Assembly: GCA_964610385.1 (NCBI GenBank)
Contig: CAZSXW010000004.1
Span: 62,001 to 126,000 of the forward strand
Direction of reading: 5' to 3'
Length of the DNA stretch: 64,000 nt
Origin: CAZBSE01 sp964610385
GTDB taxonomy: Bacteria; Actinomycetota; Humimicrobiia; Humimicrobiales; Humimicrobiaceae
How positions within the stretch are numbered: the stretch's first letter is position 1; each line of letters opens with the position of its first letter. The translations under genes and the position numbers were made by a program. Below are positions 24,570-32,613 of this stretch, piece by piece. The notes under the pieces were generated by a model, which was given only the letters and a program-made list of their open reading frames with translations, made no database searches and was not told the origin of the DNA.

Positions 24570-25565
24570 ATGAAAAATAATAATACTTCAGGTGGCTCGA
24601 ACAAGTTTGTCGGTGCGTTAAAAAAAGTAACATCCATAATAAAATTCAAGGAAGCAAATATCCTTATCGCACTTATAGTTCTCTGCCTATTTTTCTACTT
24701 CATGAACAATGTTTTTTTCACTTCTGCAAACTTACAGATAATCTCCCGCTGGATGAGTAACTTTGCTCTCCTGGGCATCGGAGAAACTCTGGTTATCATA
24801 ACTGGAGGAATAGACCTCTCTCTGGGTTCCATGGTCGCCTTTACCAATATGCTGGTCGCGTATCTGATGGTTGATATAGGATTGCCTATTTGGCTGTCAA
24901 TTGTCATCGTCTTGTTAGTATCCTGTCTTATCGGTTTGTTCCATGGTATTTTTGTGACAAAGCTAAGGGTTCCTGCTTTTATTATTACTTTGGGTACGCT
25001 TATGTGGGCACGTGGTCTGGCTTCTTATATTAAAAGGGGCTGGATTATCTCCGGTTTACCTGAGTCATTTTTCTTTATTGGGCAGGGCGAAGTACTTGGT
25101 GTTCCCTTTCAATTCCTTGTCCTAATAGTCATAGCACTGATTGTGGCTTTTGTTCTCCGCTTTACTGCTCTTGGCCGTTATATATTTGCAGTTGGTGGAA
25201 ATATTGAAGCTGCAAGATTGTCAGGTGTTCATATTGACAGGGTAAGAATCTTTTGTTATATGACCAGCAGTTTTATTGCTGGTATTACCGGTATAATCAT
25301 AGCTTCTCGTCTAAGCGAGGGTAATCCTGCCACAGGAGGAAGCTGGGAGTTGTGGGCTATTGCTGCTTCGGTAATTGGAGGCACAAGTCTTTTTGGTGGT
25401 AGAGGCACCATCTTAGGAACGGTAATAGGAGCTTCCATAATGGGTGTCGTTGTAAATGGGATGGTTTTAACACGGGTATCTTCCTATCTTCAGGACGTAG
25501 TTCTTGGTATCATTTTGATCATAGCGGTGACCTATGATACTGTGCGTCGAAGGAAAGAATTATAG
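24570..25565 (+). CDS. ribose-type ABC sugar transporter permease
   Basis: The 331-residue protein is an RbsC-like permease with about nine to ten membrane segments. Family blocks are GETLVIITGGIDLSLGSMVA, VPAFIITLGTLMWARG, GGNIEAARLSGV and GGTSLFGGRGTILGTVIGA. It forms the channel for a sugar whose binding protein and ATPase are encoded on the opposite strand downstream. The gene ends 52 bases from the convergent end of the ATPase gene, an unusual layout for a transporter of this kind. Confidence 0.93.
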   Translation: MKNNNTSGGSNKFVGALKKVTSIIKFKEANILIALIVLCLFFYFMNNVFFTSANLQIISRWMSNFALLGIGETLVIITGGIDLSLGSMVAFTNMLVAYLMVDIGLPIWLSIVIVLLVSCLIGLFHGIFVTKLRVPAFIITLGTLMWARGLASYIKRGWIISGLPESFFFIGQGEVLGVPFQFLVLIVIALIVAFVLRFTALGRYIFAVGGNIEAARLSGVHIDRVRIFCYMTSSFIAGITGIIIASRLSEGNPATGGSWELWAIAASVIGGTSLFGGRGTILGTVIGASIMGVVVNGMVLTRVSSYLQDVVLGIILIIAVTYDTVRRRKEL

Positions 25566-25616
25566 CGCTTTAAATATAAGATGCCTGACCTGGCTAAGAA
25601 ATGACTCTCAGTTATA

Positions 25617-26417
25617 TCATTTTTTCTCACAAATAGGTTTGGTCTTTGCAGGTGTATTATTTTCTTCTTTCATGCCCTTTACCATTAGACTTATTATCTC
25701 ATCTATATCTGTTTCTTTAGTTTCCTTAACGGTAACTTTCCTGCCTGTTTTCAGAACCATAATCCGGTCAGAAACAGTGAAAACGTCCTGTAAACGGTGA
25801 CTGATTATAATAATGGAAATCCCCCTTCTTTTCAGCTGCATGATCAATCCTAGAAGTTCACCTATTGTTTTTATTGAAAGGCTTGCTGTTGGTTCATCCA
25901 TTATTATGACCTTGGCCTCAAAAGCAGTCGCGCGGCCGATAGCCACACTCTGACGCTGCCCGCCGGAGAGATGCTCGACTTCGGTTCTAACTGAATCCAA
26001 ATCGATCTTAATACGGTCCAGCACGCGACAGGCTCCTTCCTCCATTTTCTTTTTATCCAGAAGCTTAATGAATCCAAGGTATTTTTTCTTGATCTCCCTG
26101 CCCAGATATATATTTGATGCTACGTCCAGGTTATTAGCAAGGGCAAAATCCTGGTAAATCATCTCGATGCCCATATTTCGAGCATCCTCTGGCCCTTTTA
26201 TATGGGTTTTTTCCCCATTAATATATATCTCTCCTTTGTCAGGTAAAACAGCCCCGCTTAATATTTTCATTAAGGTAGATTTTCCGGCGGCATTGTCTCC
26301 AACCAGGCCAAGTACTTCATTGGGCATAAGTTCAAGACTGGTGTCCTGCAGGGCAATAACAGGGCCAAAAGTCTTTGTTATATTCTTCATTTCAATAAGT
26401 GGTGCTACTTTTGTCAT
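25617..26417 (-). CDS. sugar ABC transporter ATP-binding protein, single-domain
   Basis: The 266-residue protein has Walker A GDNAAGKST, the signature LSGGQRQSVAIGRA and Walker B VIIMDEPTASL. It most resembles one half of RbsA/XylG-type ATPases, which usually have two fused ABC domains (about 500 residues); this one has a single domain, as in some fructose/ribose systems. It powers the permease at 24570 and is transcribed with the binding-protein gene behind it, separated by a strong stem-loop. Confidence 0.92.
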   Translation of the reverse strand: MTKVAPLIEMKNITKTFGPVIALQDTSLELMPNEVLGLVGDNAAGKSTLMKILSGAVLPDKGEIYINGEKTHIKGPEDARNMGIEMIYQDFALANNLDVASNIYLGREIKKKYLGFIKLLDKKKMEEGACRVLDRIKIDLDSVRTEVEHLSGGQRQSVAIGRATAFEAKVIIMDEPTASLSIKTIGELLGLIMQLKRRGISIIIISHRLQDVFTVSDRIMVLKTGRKVTVKETKETDIDEIISLMVKGMKEENNTPAKTKPICEKK

Positions 26418-26440
26418 CTCTAACTCTCATTCCTTATAAA

Positions 26441-26497
26441 AAGTTTTGGGTGGTTGTTATTTTACTAAGAATAATAAAAATAAGCCACCCAAAACTT
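26441..26497 (-). other. intergenic stem-loop between binding protein and ATPase genes
   Basis: AAGTTTTGGGTGG (26441-26453) and CCACCCAAAACTT (26485-26497) are a perfect 13-base inverted repeat with a 31-base loop. It lies after the binding-protein stop and before the ATPase start on the minus strand. Such hairpins commonly protect the binding-protein message and lower downstream expression. Confidence 0.75.
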
Positions 26498-26532
26498 CTC
26501 ATTAAAAATCAGTTACTAAAACTAAATCTGAA

Positions 26533-27555
26533 TTAAGGTGTCCACTCATGTGGAATGCCTAGATCAGTCAGTTCGGTATCATAATCTGCTAAACCATCCA
26601 GAGTAACTACATTTACTCCGGTGTCAACAATCTTTGAATCCGGAACTCCATACTCAGACATTCCTTCATCTATACCTTTCTGAGCCATTAATGTCAGTAA
26701 CTCAACACTCTTGTAGCCCTGGAAATATTCTCTTTGAGCTACCAGAACCTGTATTACTTCCTCTTTCAGGTATGCAATATGCTCATCGGTTGCGTCAAAA
26801 GCTACAATTTGTACAACTCCTGCTAAACCCTGTTCTTTAACAGCTTTAGCCCATGCAGGACCATTATATGCATAAACTCCAAAGGCTCCTGCCAGATCGG
26901 GGTTTGCTACTAAAGTTGAGTTTGCCAGCTCCAGAGCTTTAGTAGAATCTTCTCCGTCATTATTTATTGGTTCTATTACTGTAATATCTGTTCCTTCGAT
27001 TCCCTCCTCAAAGCCATCAATTCTTTCCAGGGAATTCAATGCTGTCAGTGAACCTGTACCAATGGATACATCTCCGCCTTCAGGAAGAAGGCCAACCATA
27101 GCTTCGCCAGCTTTAACACCGGCAGCCTGGTTGCTTGTTCCGACATAACACAGACGTTCACTTTCTGGAGCATCAGTATCCAGAGTAATTGTAGGTATTC
27201 CGGCATCCATAGCTTTCTTAATATATGGTGCCATTGCTACCGGGTCCGAAGGAGCTACAGCTATACCATCTACTCCCTGTGCGATATAAGTTTCCATGGT
27301 ACTTATCTGTGCATCTATATCTTCTTCGGTCGGTACCCAGAATATTGCATCCACACCGAGTTTTTCACCTGCATCCATTGTTCCTGTTTCAACATTAGAC
27401 CAGTATGGATGTACTGATTTACCTATTACAACTACAGTGATCTCTCCGGCAGCAGCTCCACCAGCTTCTTCTGCAGCTTCCTTACAGGAAGTACCAATAA
27501 GCAACATTGAAACTACAAAAGTCATCACTAAAATAAAAATTAGAAAATTCTTCAC
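26533..27555 (-). CDS. sugar-binding lipoprotein of the ribose-type ABC transporter
   Basis: The 340-residue protein starts with a lipoprotein signal (lipobox LIGTSC, Cys24) and continues as a periplasmic-binding-protein type 1 fold of the RbsB class: VVIGKSVHPYWSNVETG, YIAQGVDGIAVAPSDP, AGIPTITLDTDAP, and GDVSIGTG. It is anchored outside the membrane and delivers sugar to the permease. The start may be GTG rather than ATG (rare mismatch at 27553-27555), with AAAGGAGA upstream. The specific sugar cannot be read from sequence; the DUF4861 neighbour hints at a plant or microbial polysaccharide product. Confidence 0.93.
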   Translation of the reverse strand: MKNFLIFILVMTFVVSMLLIGTSCKEAAEEAGGAAAGEITVVVIGKSVHPYWSNVETGTMDAGEKLGVDAIFWVPTEEDIDAQISTMETYIAQGVDGIAVAPSDPVAMAPYIKKAMDAGIPTITLDTDAPESERLCYVGTSNQAAGVKAGEAMVGLLPEGGDVSIGTGSLTALNSLERIDGFEEGIEGTDITVIEPINNDGEDSTKALELANSTLVANPDLAGAFGVYAYNGPAWAKAVKEQGLAGVVQIVAFDATDEHIAYLKEEVIQVLVAQREYFQGYKSVELLTLMAQKGIDEGMSEYGVPDSKIVDTGVNVVTLDGLADYDTELTDLGIPHEWTP

Positions 27556-27593
27556 TTTTTCAATCTCCTTTGACTGGTTTTTATAAAATAGAC

Positions 27594-27643
27594 TTGAGAT
27601 TTGCCTGACCTAAAACTAAATATGATATTTAGGTAAATCTCAA
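27594..27643 (+). other. two-part stem-loop in the leader of the binding-protein gene
   Basis: TTGAGATTT (27594-27602) pairs with AAATCTCAA (27635-27643), and inside it ACCTAAA (27608-27614) pairs with TTTAGGT (27628-27634), with a five-base bulge. Read on the plus strand it is followed by a T-rich run and looks like a terminator; on the minus strand it is a structured 5' leader. The rest of the 27644-27904 stretch is AT-rich leader with no gene. Confidence 0.5.
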
Positions 27644-27904
27644 TTGTTTTTTATTTCTCACCTCCCTTTTTAGTTTCTGTATTTTAACTAAAAAATTTTA
27701 TATAAGTTCCTTTAAAATTTAAATAAAATTTTCAGAGAAATATTGTTATCCTATAATAAAAAAATCATTTAGCTGTAAAGCCCGTTCAACTATAAATTTT
27801 CCTGTATTATATAGGAGGGTCATATTACTTCCTGTATAACTGATTAAGAATTATTTGTTTTTTGTCACTATTATTGGATAGAAGTATTTTAATTATTTTC
27901 ACTT

Positions 27905-27980
27905 ATTATAAAAATAAAATCTTAGATAGTCAAGCCAATTATCTAACTTGATTGTGTAATCTACTTAACTAACTTAGTTT
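27905..27980 (-). promoter_or_regulatory. promoter and shared operator-like region of the binding-protein/ATPase genes
   Basis: On the minus strand TTGACT (27928-27933) and TATAAT (27905-27910) are 17 bases apart. A TTAGATA/TATCTAA inverted repeat overlaps the -35. The upstream segment closely matches the promoter region of the permease gene at 24488-24525. The transcript would have a leader of about 340 bases. Confidence 0.65.
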
Positions 27981-28093
27981 TCCTCTCACCATAATTTACA
28001 ATCAGTTAGAATTAACGAGTAATTTATAAATTTGAGGATGCCGGGGTTTTAAAAGAGCATAGTATATAAATTATTTTTTAAATTGGCCAAACC

Positions 28094-28153
28094 TTGACAT
28101 TCAGTCGGCAGAAGCATAAAATATGACTTGAAAGTCATATGACTCTAAAGTCA
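28094..28153 (+). promoter_or_regulatory. TetR promoter with twin palindromic operators
   Basis: TTGACA (28094-28099), 17 bases, TAAAAT (28117-28122). Two 14-base palindromes, TGACTTGAAAGTCA (28124-28137) and TGACTCTAAAGTCA (28140-28153), lie immediately downstream, 16 bases apart. They would place two repressor dimers over the transcription start. Confidence 0.8.
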
Positions 28154-28175
28154 CAATTATAAAACAAGGATTACT

Positions 28176-28826
28176 ATGCCCAAATCAACATTCCAGAACT
28201 TGCTGGAAGAAAAAAAGAAAATAATAGAAGAAACATCAATACGCGAATTTGCAGCTTTTGGTTATGATAAAGCAAGTATTAATAGAATTGTAGAAAGGTG
28301 TAAGATAGCAAAAGGTAGTTTTTATCAGTATTTTGATGATAAAAAAGACCTGTTTTTATATCTGTTAAAAATAGTAGGCGAAAAAAAGTTGAAATATATG
28401 TCGCCTATTCTTAAAAATCCCGATCAATATGATTTTTTTACCCTTATAAGAGAATTGTTTGCATCGGGACTTAAATTTGCTGCGGATAATCCTGAGCTTA
28501 CTCTTATAGGTATTTGGCTGTTTAAGAGTAAGAACCATCCTATATATAAAGAAGTTATGGATATGGGAATGCAGAAAATACAGGATGTTTATGTAGGACT
28601 TTTAAAGCAGGCAATTTCAAAAAAAGAGATAAGAGATGACATCAATCTGGATTTTATCAGTTATATTATTTCTTCGATGAATATAAATATGATGGAATAT
28701 TATTTTCAGAATATTAAAAGGGGGGAAGCTGATATGCAGAAGATTGATAAAGATATAATTAAAATAGTCGATCTGCTGCTTGATTTTATAAAAAACGGCA
28801 TAGGGACTCAAAGGAGGGAAAAGTAA
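28176..28826 (+). CDS. TetR/AcrR-family repressor
   Basis: The 216-residue protein has the TetR HTH: IREFAAFGYDKASINRIVER and IAKGSFYQYFDDKKDLFLYL. The variable C-terminal ligand domain follows. It overlaps the ABC ATPase start by one base (TAATG), so it is the first gene of the exporter operon and most likely represses itself and the exporter through the twin operator. Confidence 0.92.
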   Translation: MPKSTFQNLLEEKKKIIEETSIREFAAFGYDKASINRIVERCKIAKGSFYQYFDDKKDLFLYLLKIVGEKKLKYMSPILKNPDQYDFFTLIRELFASGLKFAADNPELTLIGIWLFKSKNHPIYKEVMDMGMQKIQDVYVGLLKQAISKKEIRDDINLDFISYIISSMNINMMEYYFQNIKRGEADMQKIDKDIIKIVDLLLDFIKNGIGTQRREK

Positions 28827-29686
28827 TGGCAATGATAAAAGTTGAAGGACTGTATCATTCCTATTTAAGAAATGGCAGGTATGCTATAAAGGATGTAAAT
28901 TTTGAAATAGAGAAAGGTGAGATATTTGGGTTTCTTGGACCGTCGGGTGCAGGCAAATCAACCACGCAGGGCATCCTGACCGGACTACTACAGCTCCAGA
29001 AGGGCAATGTGACCGTTGCTGGCTATGACATTAAAAAAATCTCCCGAAAAATGTTTAATAAAATAGGAATGTCGTTTGAACAGTCCAATGTCTACAGTAA
29101 GATGACGGCAAAAGAGAACTTATACTTTTACAGCAGGCTGTTTGATGTAAAAACACGCGATCCTATAGAATTGATCGATATGGTGGGTCTCAGCGGAAAG
29201 GAAAATATAAAGACCGGGGAATTTTCAAAAGGGATGAATCACAGGCTTACTTTTGCCAGGTCAATGATAAATAATCCCAGCATGTGGTTTCTTGACGAGC
29301 CCACTACCGGACTCGACCCTGCTATAGCAGCTAGTATAAAGGACATAATAAAAGAACGTAACAGCAAAGGGGTAACTGTATTTTTGACTACTCATAATAT
29401 GTTTATAGCTGATGAATTATGCGGCCGGGTGGGATTTATTGTAGATGGGGAGATCAAGCTTATAGATTCACCTAAAAATTTAAAGCTTCAATACGGAAAA
29501 AAACTGGTCGATGTGGAATACATTCAAAATGGCAAATTAAAAAAAGAGACTTTTTCTACCATAAAGCAGGATGATAAAGATGCTCTTAGAAAGATCATAG
29601 CCAAAGAAGAAATACGGACCATGCATACCAAGGAGGCAACCCTGGAAGAGATATTTATAAAGGTCACTGGAAGGGGGCTTACCTAA
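28826..29686 (+). CDS. ABC-2 type exporter ATP-binding protein
   Basis: The 286-residue ATPase shows Walker A GPSGAGKSTTQG, a degenerate signature FSKGMNHRLTFARSM and Walker B MWFLDEPTTGLDP. The C-terminal extension after residue 220 is typical of ABC-2 drug or lipid exporters. AAAGGAGGG precedes the ATG. It energises the two permeases that follow. Confidence 0.93.
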   Translation: MAMIKVEGLYHSYLRNGRYAIKDVNFEIEKGEIFGFLGPSGAGKSTTQGILTGLLQLQKGNVTVAGYDIKKISRKMFNKIGMSFEQSNVYSKMTAKENLYFYSRLFDVKTRDPIELIDMVGLSGKENIKTGEFSKGMNHRLTFARSMINNPSMWFLDEPTTGLDPAIAASIKDIIKERNSKGVTVFLTTHNMFIADELCGRVGFIVDGEIKLIDSPKNLKLQYGKKLVDVEYIQNGKLKKETFSTIKQDDKDALRKIIAKEEIRTMHTKEATLEEIFIKVTGRGLT

Positions 29687-29687
29687 T

Positions 29688-30797
29688 ATGAAACTGCTTA
29701 GCAGCTTTAAAAAAGAACTCACCCTCGCTTCCAGAAGTTTTTACTTTTATGTTGAATTAATTTTTTCCCTGGTGATTCTGGCGATTTTATTATTTGCTGT
29801 TCCCAAAGAAATAAAAACTACTTCAACACAATATGTTTATCTAAATTTGCCGAAAGAGGTAAAAGAAATATATATTGATGATATTTTAGAAAGTGCTCCC
29901 GGTATAGAACCAGAAGAAGTTGAAATGGAGGCTGATGGCGAGACATATGATGCTCAGCTCGTTAAGACCGATGAAGAGGAGTTATATATTGTTGAAAGCG
30001 AAGATGCTGTCCGTAAACTAGCATACTCCGAGCAGAATGTAGGTGCGGTAATAGAGCTGGATGAAAATAACCAGCTTTACTGCAGGTATTACCTGCAGGG
30101 ATATGAATCCACACGATTAAAAAATCTGCTATCCATAGTATTTAATGAAGATATGAGTGTCCTTGAAAAGCGTATTGAAAATCAGGAAGTCCGCCCACTG
30201 ACAACAGATTATGAACCCTTGAATAATAGGGAGAATGCTATTCCGCCAATAGTCGCATTAAGCAGCTGCCTTATGGGCATGTTCATAATGGCATCTTATG
30301 TATTCCTGGATAAAACTGAGGGTGTAATAAAGGCTTATGCGGTAACAGCATCTCCTGTCTGGCAGTATCTGATGAGCAAGATTTTTGTAGTTTTAGTCAC
30401 CTCTTTTATCTCAGGCCTGATTATAGTGATGCCGATTATGGGATTTAAGATTAACTATGGTCCTCTGCTGTTATTGCTGCTTACAACAAGCTTTTTTGCA
30501 TCCTCTCTGGGTCTATTGATCGCCAGCTTTTATGATAATCTGGCCAAAGCTTTCGGGGCTATTTATTTGTTGATAATCCTGCTTATGGTACCAGCAATAG
30601 CCTATTTTATACCCGGCTGGGATCCTTTTTGGATAAAAATAATTCCCACATACTCATTAATGCAGGGTTTTAAAGAAATTATTTTGCCAAAAGGGAACAT
30701 TGCATATCCACTGCTTACCAGTGCTGGATTTCTGGCAGGAGGCATAATAATTTTTACTATTACAAATATTAGGTTTAAAAAGACGCTGAGCGTATAA
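29688..30797 (+). CDS. ABC-2 type exporter permease 1
   Basis: The 369-residue protein has one N-terminal membrane helix (about 18-40), a large extracytoplasmic acidic domain (about 45-180) and a C-terminal block of five to six helices from about 185. This is the layout of ABC-2 half-permeases. It starts one base after the ATPase stop. Confidence 0.88.
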   Translation: MKLLSSFKKELTLASRSFYFYVELIFSLVILAILLFAVPKEIKTTSTQYVYLNLPKEVKEIYIDDILESAPGIEPEEVEMEADGETYDAQLVKTDEEELYIVESEDAVRKLAYSEQNVGAVIELDENNQLYCRYYLQGYESTRLKNLLSIVFNEDMSVLEKRIENQEVRPLTTDYEPLNNRENAIPPIVALSSCLMGMFIMASYVFLDKTEGVIKAYAVTASPVWQYLMSKIFVVLVTSFISGLIIVMPIMGFKINYGPLLLLLLTTSFFASSLGLLIASFYDNLAKAFGAIYLLIILLMVPAIAYFIPGWDPFWIKIIPTYSLMQGFKEIILPKGNIAYPLLTSAGFLAGGIIIFTITNIRFKKTLSV

Positions 30798-30808
30798 GGG
30801 GAGTGATT

Positions 30809-31810
30809 ATGTTTAAAAAAATATGGATTATTTTTATTAGAGATTTAAAGGTAAATATGCGTGAATTTATGACACTTTGGATAATAATCGCTCCCTTGCT
30901 TTTAGCTGTGGGAATCAATTTTATCTCACCGAGTATCAATGATACAAGTGTAAGCTTGGCTCTTGTGGAAAATGAGAATCCCGAACAGGCAGATTATTTT
31001 GATGACTTTGCTCATGTTGCGCTGTTTGGCGATGAGCAAAGGGTTGAAGACAGAGTCAGGGCAAGAGACGATGTGGTTGGGATACTTCCAAAAGACGGTG
31101 GTTATTATATTATGACTCAGGGAAATGAGCCCGAATCAATAGTAGAATATGCCAAACTGTTAAATGTTCTGTATGAGTCAGGTGTGAAGCTTGAGGATGC
31201 ACGCTCGGAAATAATTGAATTTGACCGGACAGTCCCGCCGTTAAAAAAAATGCTGGTAAATATACTGCTGCTCTTTATTCCCGTACTGACAGGTATGCTT
31301 ATTGCCTTGAACATACTTGAAGAAAAGGTAGATAAGACCGTAAGTGCCATAAACGTGACCCCGACTTCGCGAAGCGCATTTATACTGGGTAAGAGCCTTA
31401 CCGGTATGTTTATTGCACTTTTTTTATCTATTGCCTGTCTTTTAATTACAGGTTTCTACGATATCAATATAGGGCAGGTTGCTTTATTGATATTCTCACT
31501 GACTATATTGAGCCTGATAATAGGTTTTATACAGGGCTTAAACAGCAACGATGTTATGGAAGCAGCAGGCAGCGTTAAGCTTTTATTTTTACCCCTGGCC
31601 GGTTCTATAGCGGGGTATGAATTAGTTTCTGGAAACTGGCGGATATTTTTTTACTGGTCACCGTTTTACTGGGCATATAATGCAAATGACATGATACTTT
31701 CGAAAAGCGGTACCTGGCCCAAATTGATCCTTTGTGTCGGTATTATACTGGCTATATGCGGAGCGGTATATGCTGCTCTTGCTCCCAGGATAGCAAGAAA
31801 ACTTCAATAG
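30809..31810 (+). CDS. ABC-2 type exporter permease 2
   Basis: The 333-residue protein has the same architecture as permease 1: one N-terminal helix, a soluble loop (about 45-145) and C-terminal helices, and probably forms a heterodimer with it. The ATG at 30809 follows AAGGGGA by seven bases; a GTG six bases earlier is less well placed. The substrate is unknown; a TetR-controlled exporter often moves toxic compounds. Confidence 0.88.
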   Translation: MFKKIWIIFIRDLKVNMREFMTLWIIIAPLLLAVGINFISPSINDTSVSLALVENENPEQADYFDDFAHVALFGDEQRVEDRVRARDDVVGILPKDGGYYIMTQGNEPESIVEYAKLLNVLYESGVKLEDARSEIIEFDRTVPPLKKMLVNILLLFIPVLTGMLIALNILEEKVDKTVSAINVTPTSRSAFILGKSLTGMFIALFLSIACLLITGFYDINIGQVALLIFSLTILSLIIGFIQGLNSNDVMEAAGSVKLLFLPLAGSIAGYELVSGNWRIFFYWSPFYWAYNANDMILSKSGTWPKLILCVGIILAICGAVYAALAPRIARKLQ

Positions 31811-31862
31811 AAGTTTTATGTATACATAAATATATTAAATTTAAGAGGAGGAGGTAAGTTAA

Positions 31863-32072
31863 ATGGGTTACGTAATCGGAGGAATAGCGTGTGTGCTATA
31901 TGCGGCATTCGTATATTATGTAGCGGTAATGAAGCCGCCATCAATAATCAAAATAGTAAAATTAAAAGTTGGTAAGAAGATGAGTGATAAGGCAGCAGTA
32001 ATATTATGCTATGTATTTGCCAGCGTTGTGCTCGCGGTAGGGATTCTTCTGTTTATTCATCCCTGGAGTTAA
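31863..32072 (+). CDS. small two-helix membrane protein
   Basis: The 69-residue protein has a strong AGGAGGAGG ribosome-binding site and two hydrophobic segments (about 3-23 and 45-66) separated by a basic loop. No family is recognised. It sits 52 bases behind the exporter and may belong to the same transcript. Confidence 0.7.
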   Translation: MGYVIGGIACVLYAAFVYYVAVMKPPSIIKIVKLKVGKKMSDKAAVILCYVFASVVLAVGILLFIHPWS

Positions 32073-32090
32073 ATTAATAAGAGAGAAGTT

Positions 32091-32597
32091 ATGAATTTTG
32101 AAAAGGAATTTATAAAGCAATCAAATAGAGCAATCCAAAATTCGTTCGAGAGAATTATGCACTGCCTTAATCAATTAAAAGAAGAGTATGTATGGTACAG
32201 GCCAAATGGTGGTGTGAACAGCATTGGGATAATAATTAATCATTTATGCGGAAGTCTAAGGCAGTGGTTCATTTCTGGGATCGGAGGACTGAAAGATATA
32301 AGAAACCGTCCACTTGAATTTGATGACAGAAAAAAGCTTAGCAAACAAGAACTTACGGATAAGTTCCAAAAGATTATTGCCGGCTGCAAAAAAACAATAA
32401 ATAATCTTGATCCAGCTGATTTGCTGGAAAAGCGGCGTATACAAGGATTTGATGAGAATGTATTAAGTGCAATTTATATTTCAATTGCACATCTGGAACT
32501 TCATGCAGGGCAGATAACATACATAACGCGTTTAATATTGAAGTTAAAATACAAATTAAGGTGGATTCCTCAGACAAAGGAACAGGGTGCTGAATAA
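32091..32597 (+). CDS. DinB-like four-helix-bundle protein (DUF1572 type)
   Basis: The 168-residue protein has the DinB/YfiT-like pattern: NSIGIIINHLCGSLRQWF and, near the C terminus, SIAHLELHAGQITYITRLIL. The His residues at these places (HLxxS, and HxxLHAGQ) are the usual divalent-metal ligands of the superfamily. Members act as thiol-dependent transferases or are uncharacterised. Ribosome-binding site is GAGAGAAG. Confidence 0.82.
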   Translation: MNFEKEFIKQSNRAIQNSFERIMHCLNQLKEEYVWYRPNGGVNSIGIIINHLCGSLRQWFISGIGGLKDIRNRPLEFDDRKKLSKQELTDKFQKIIAGCKKTINNLDPADLLEKRRIQGFDENVLSAIYISIAHLELHAGQITYITRLILKLKYKLRWIPQTKEQGAE

Positions 32598-32613
32598 TTT
32601 TACTGCTATAAGA

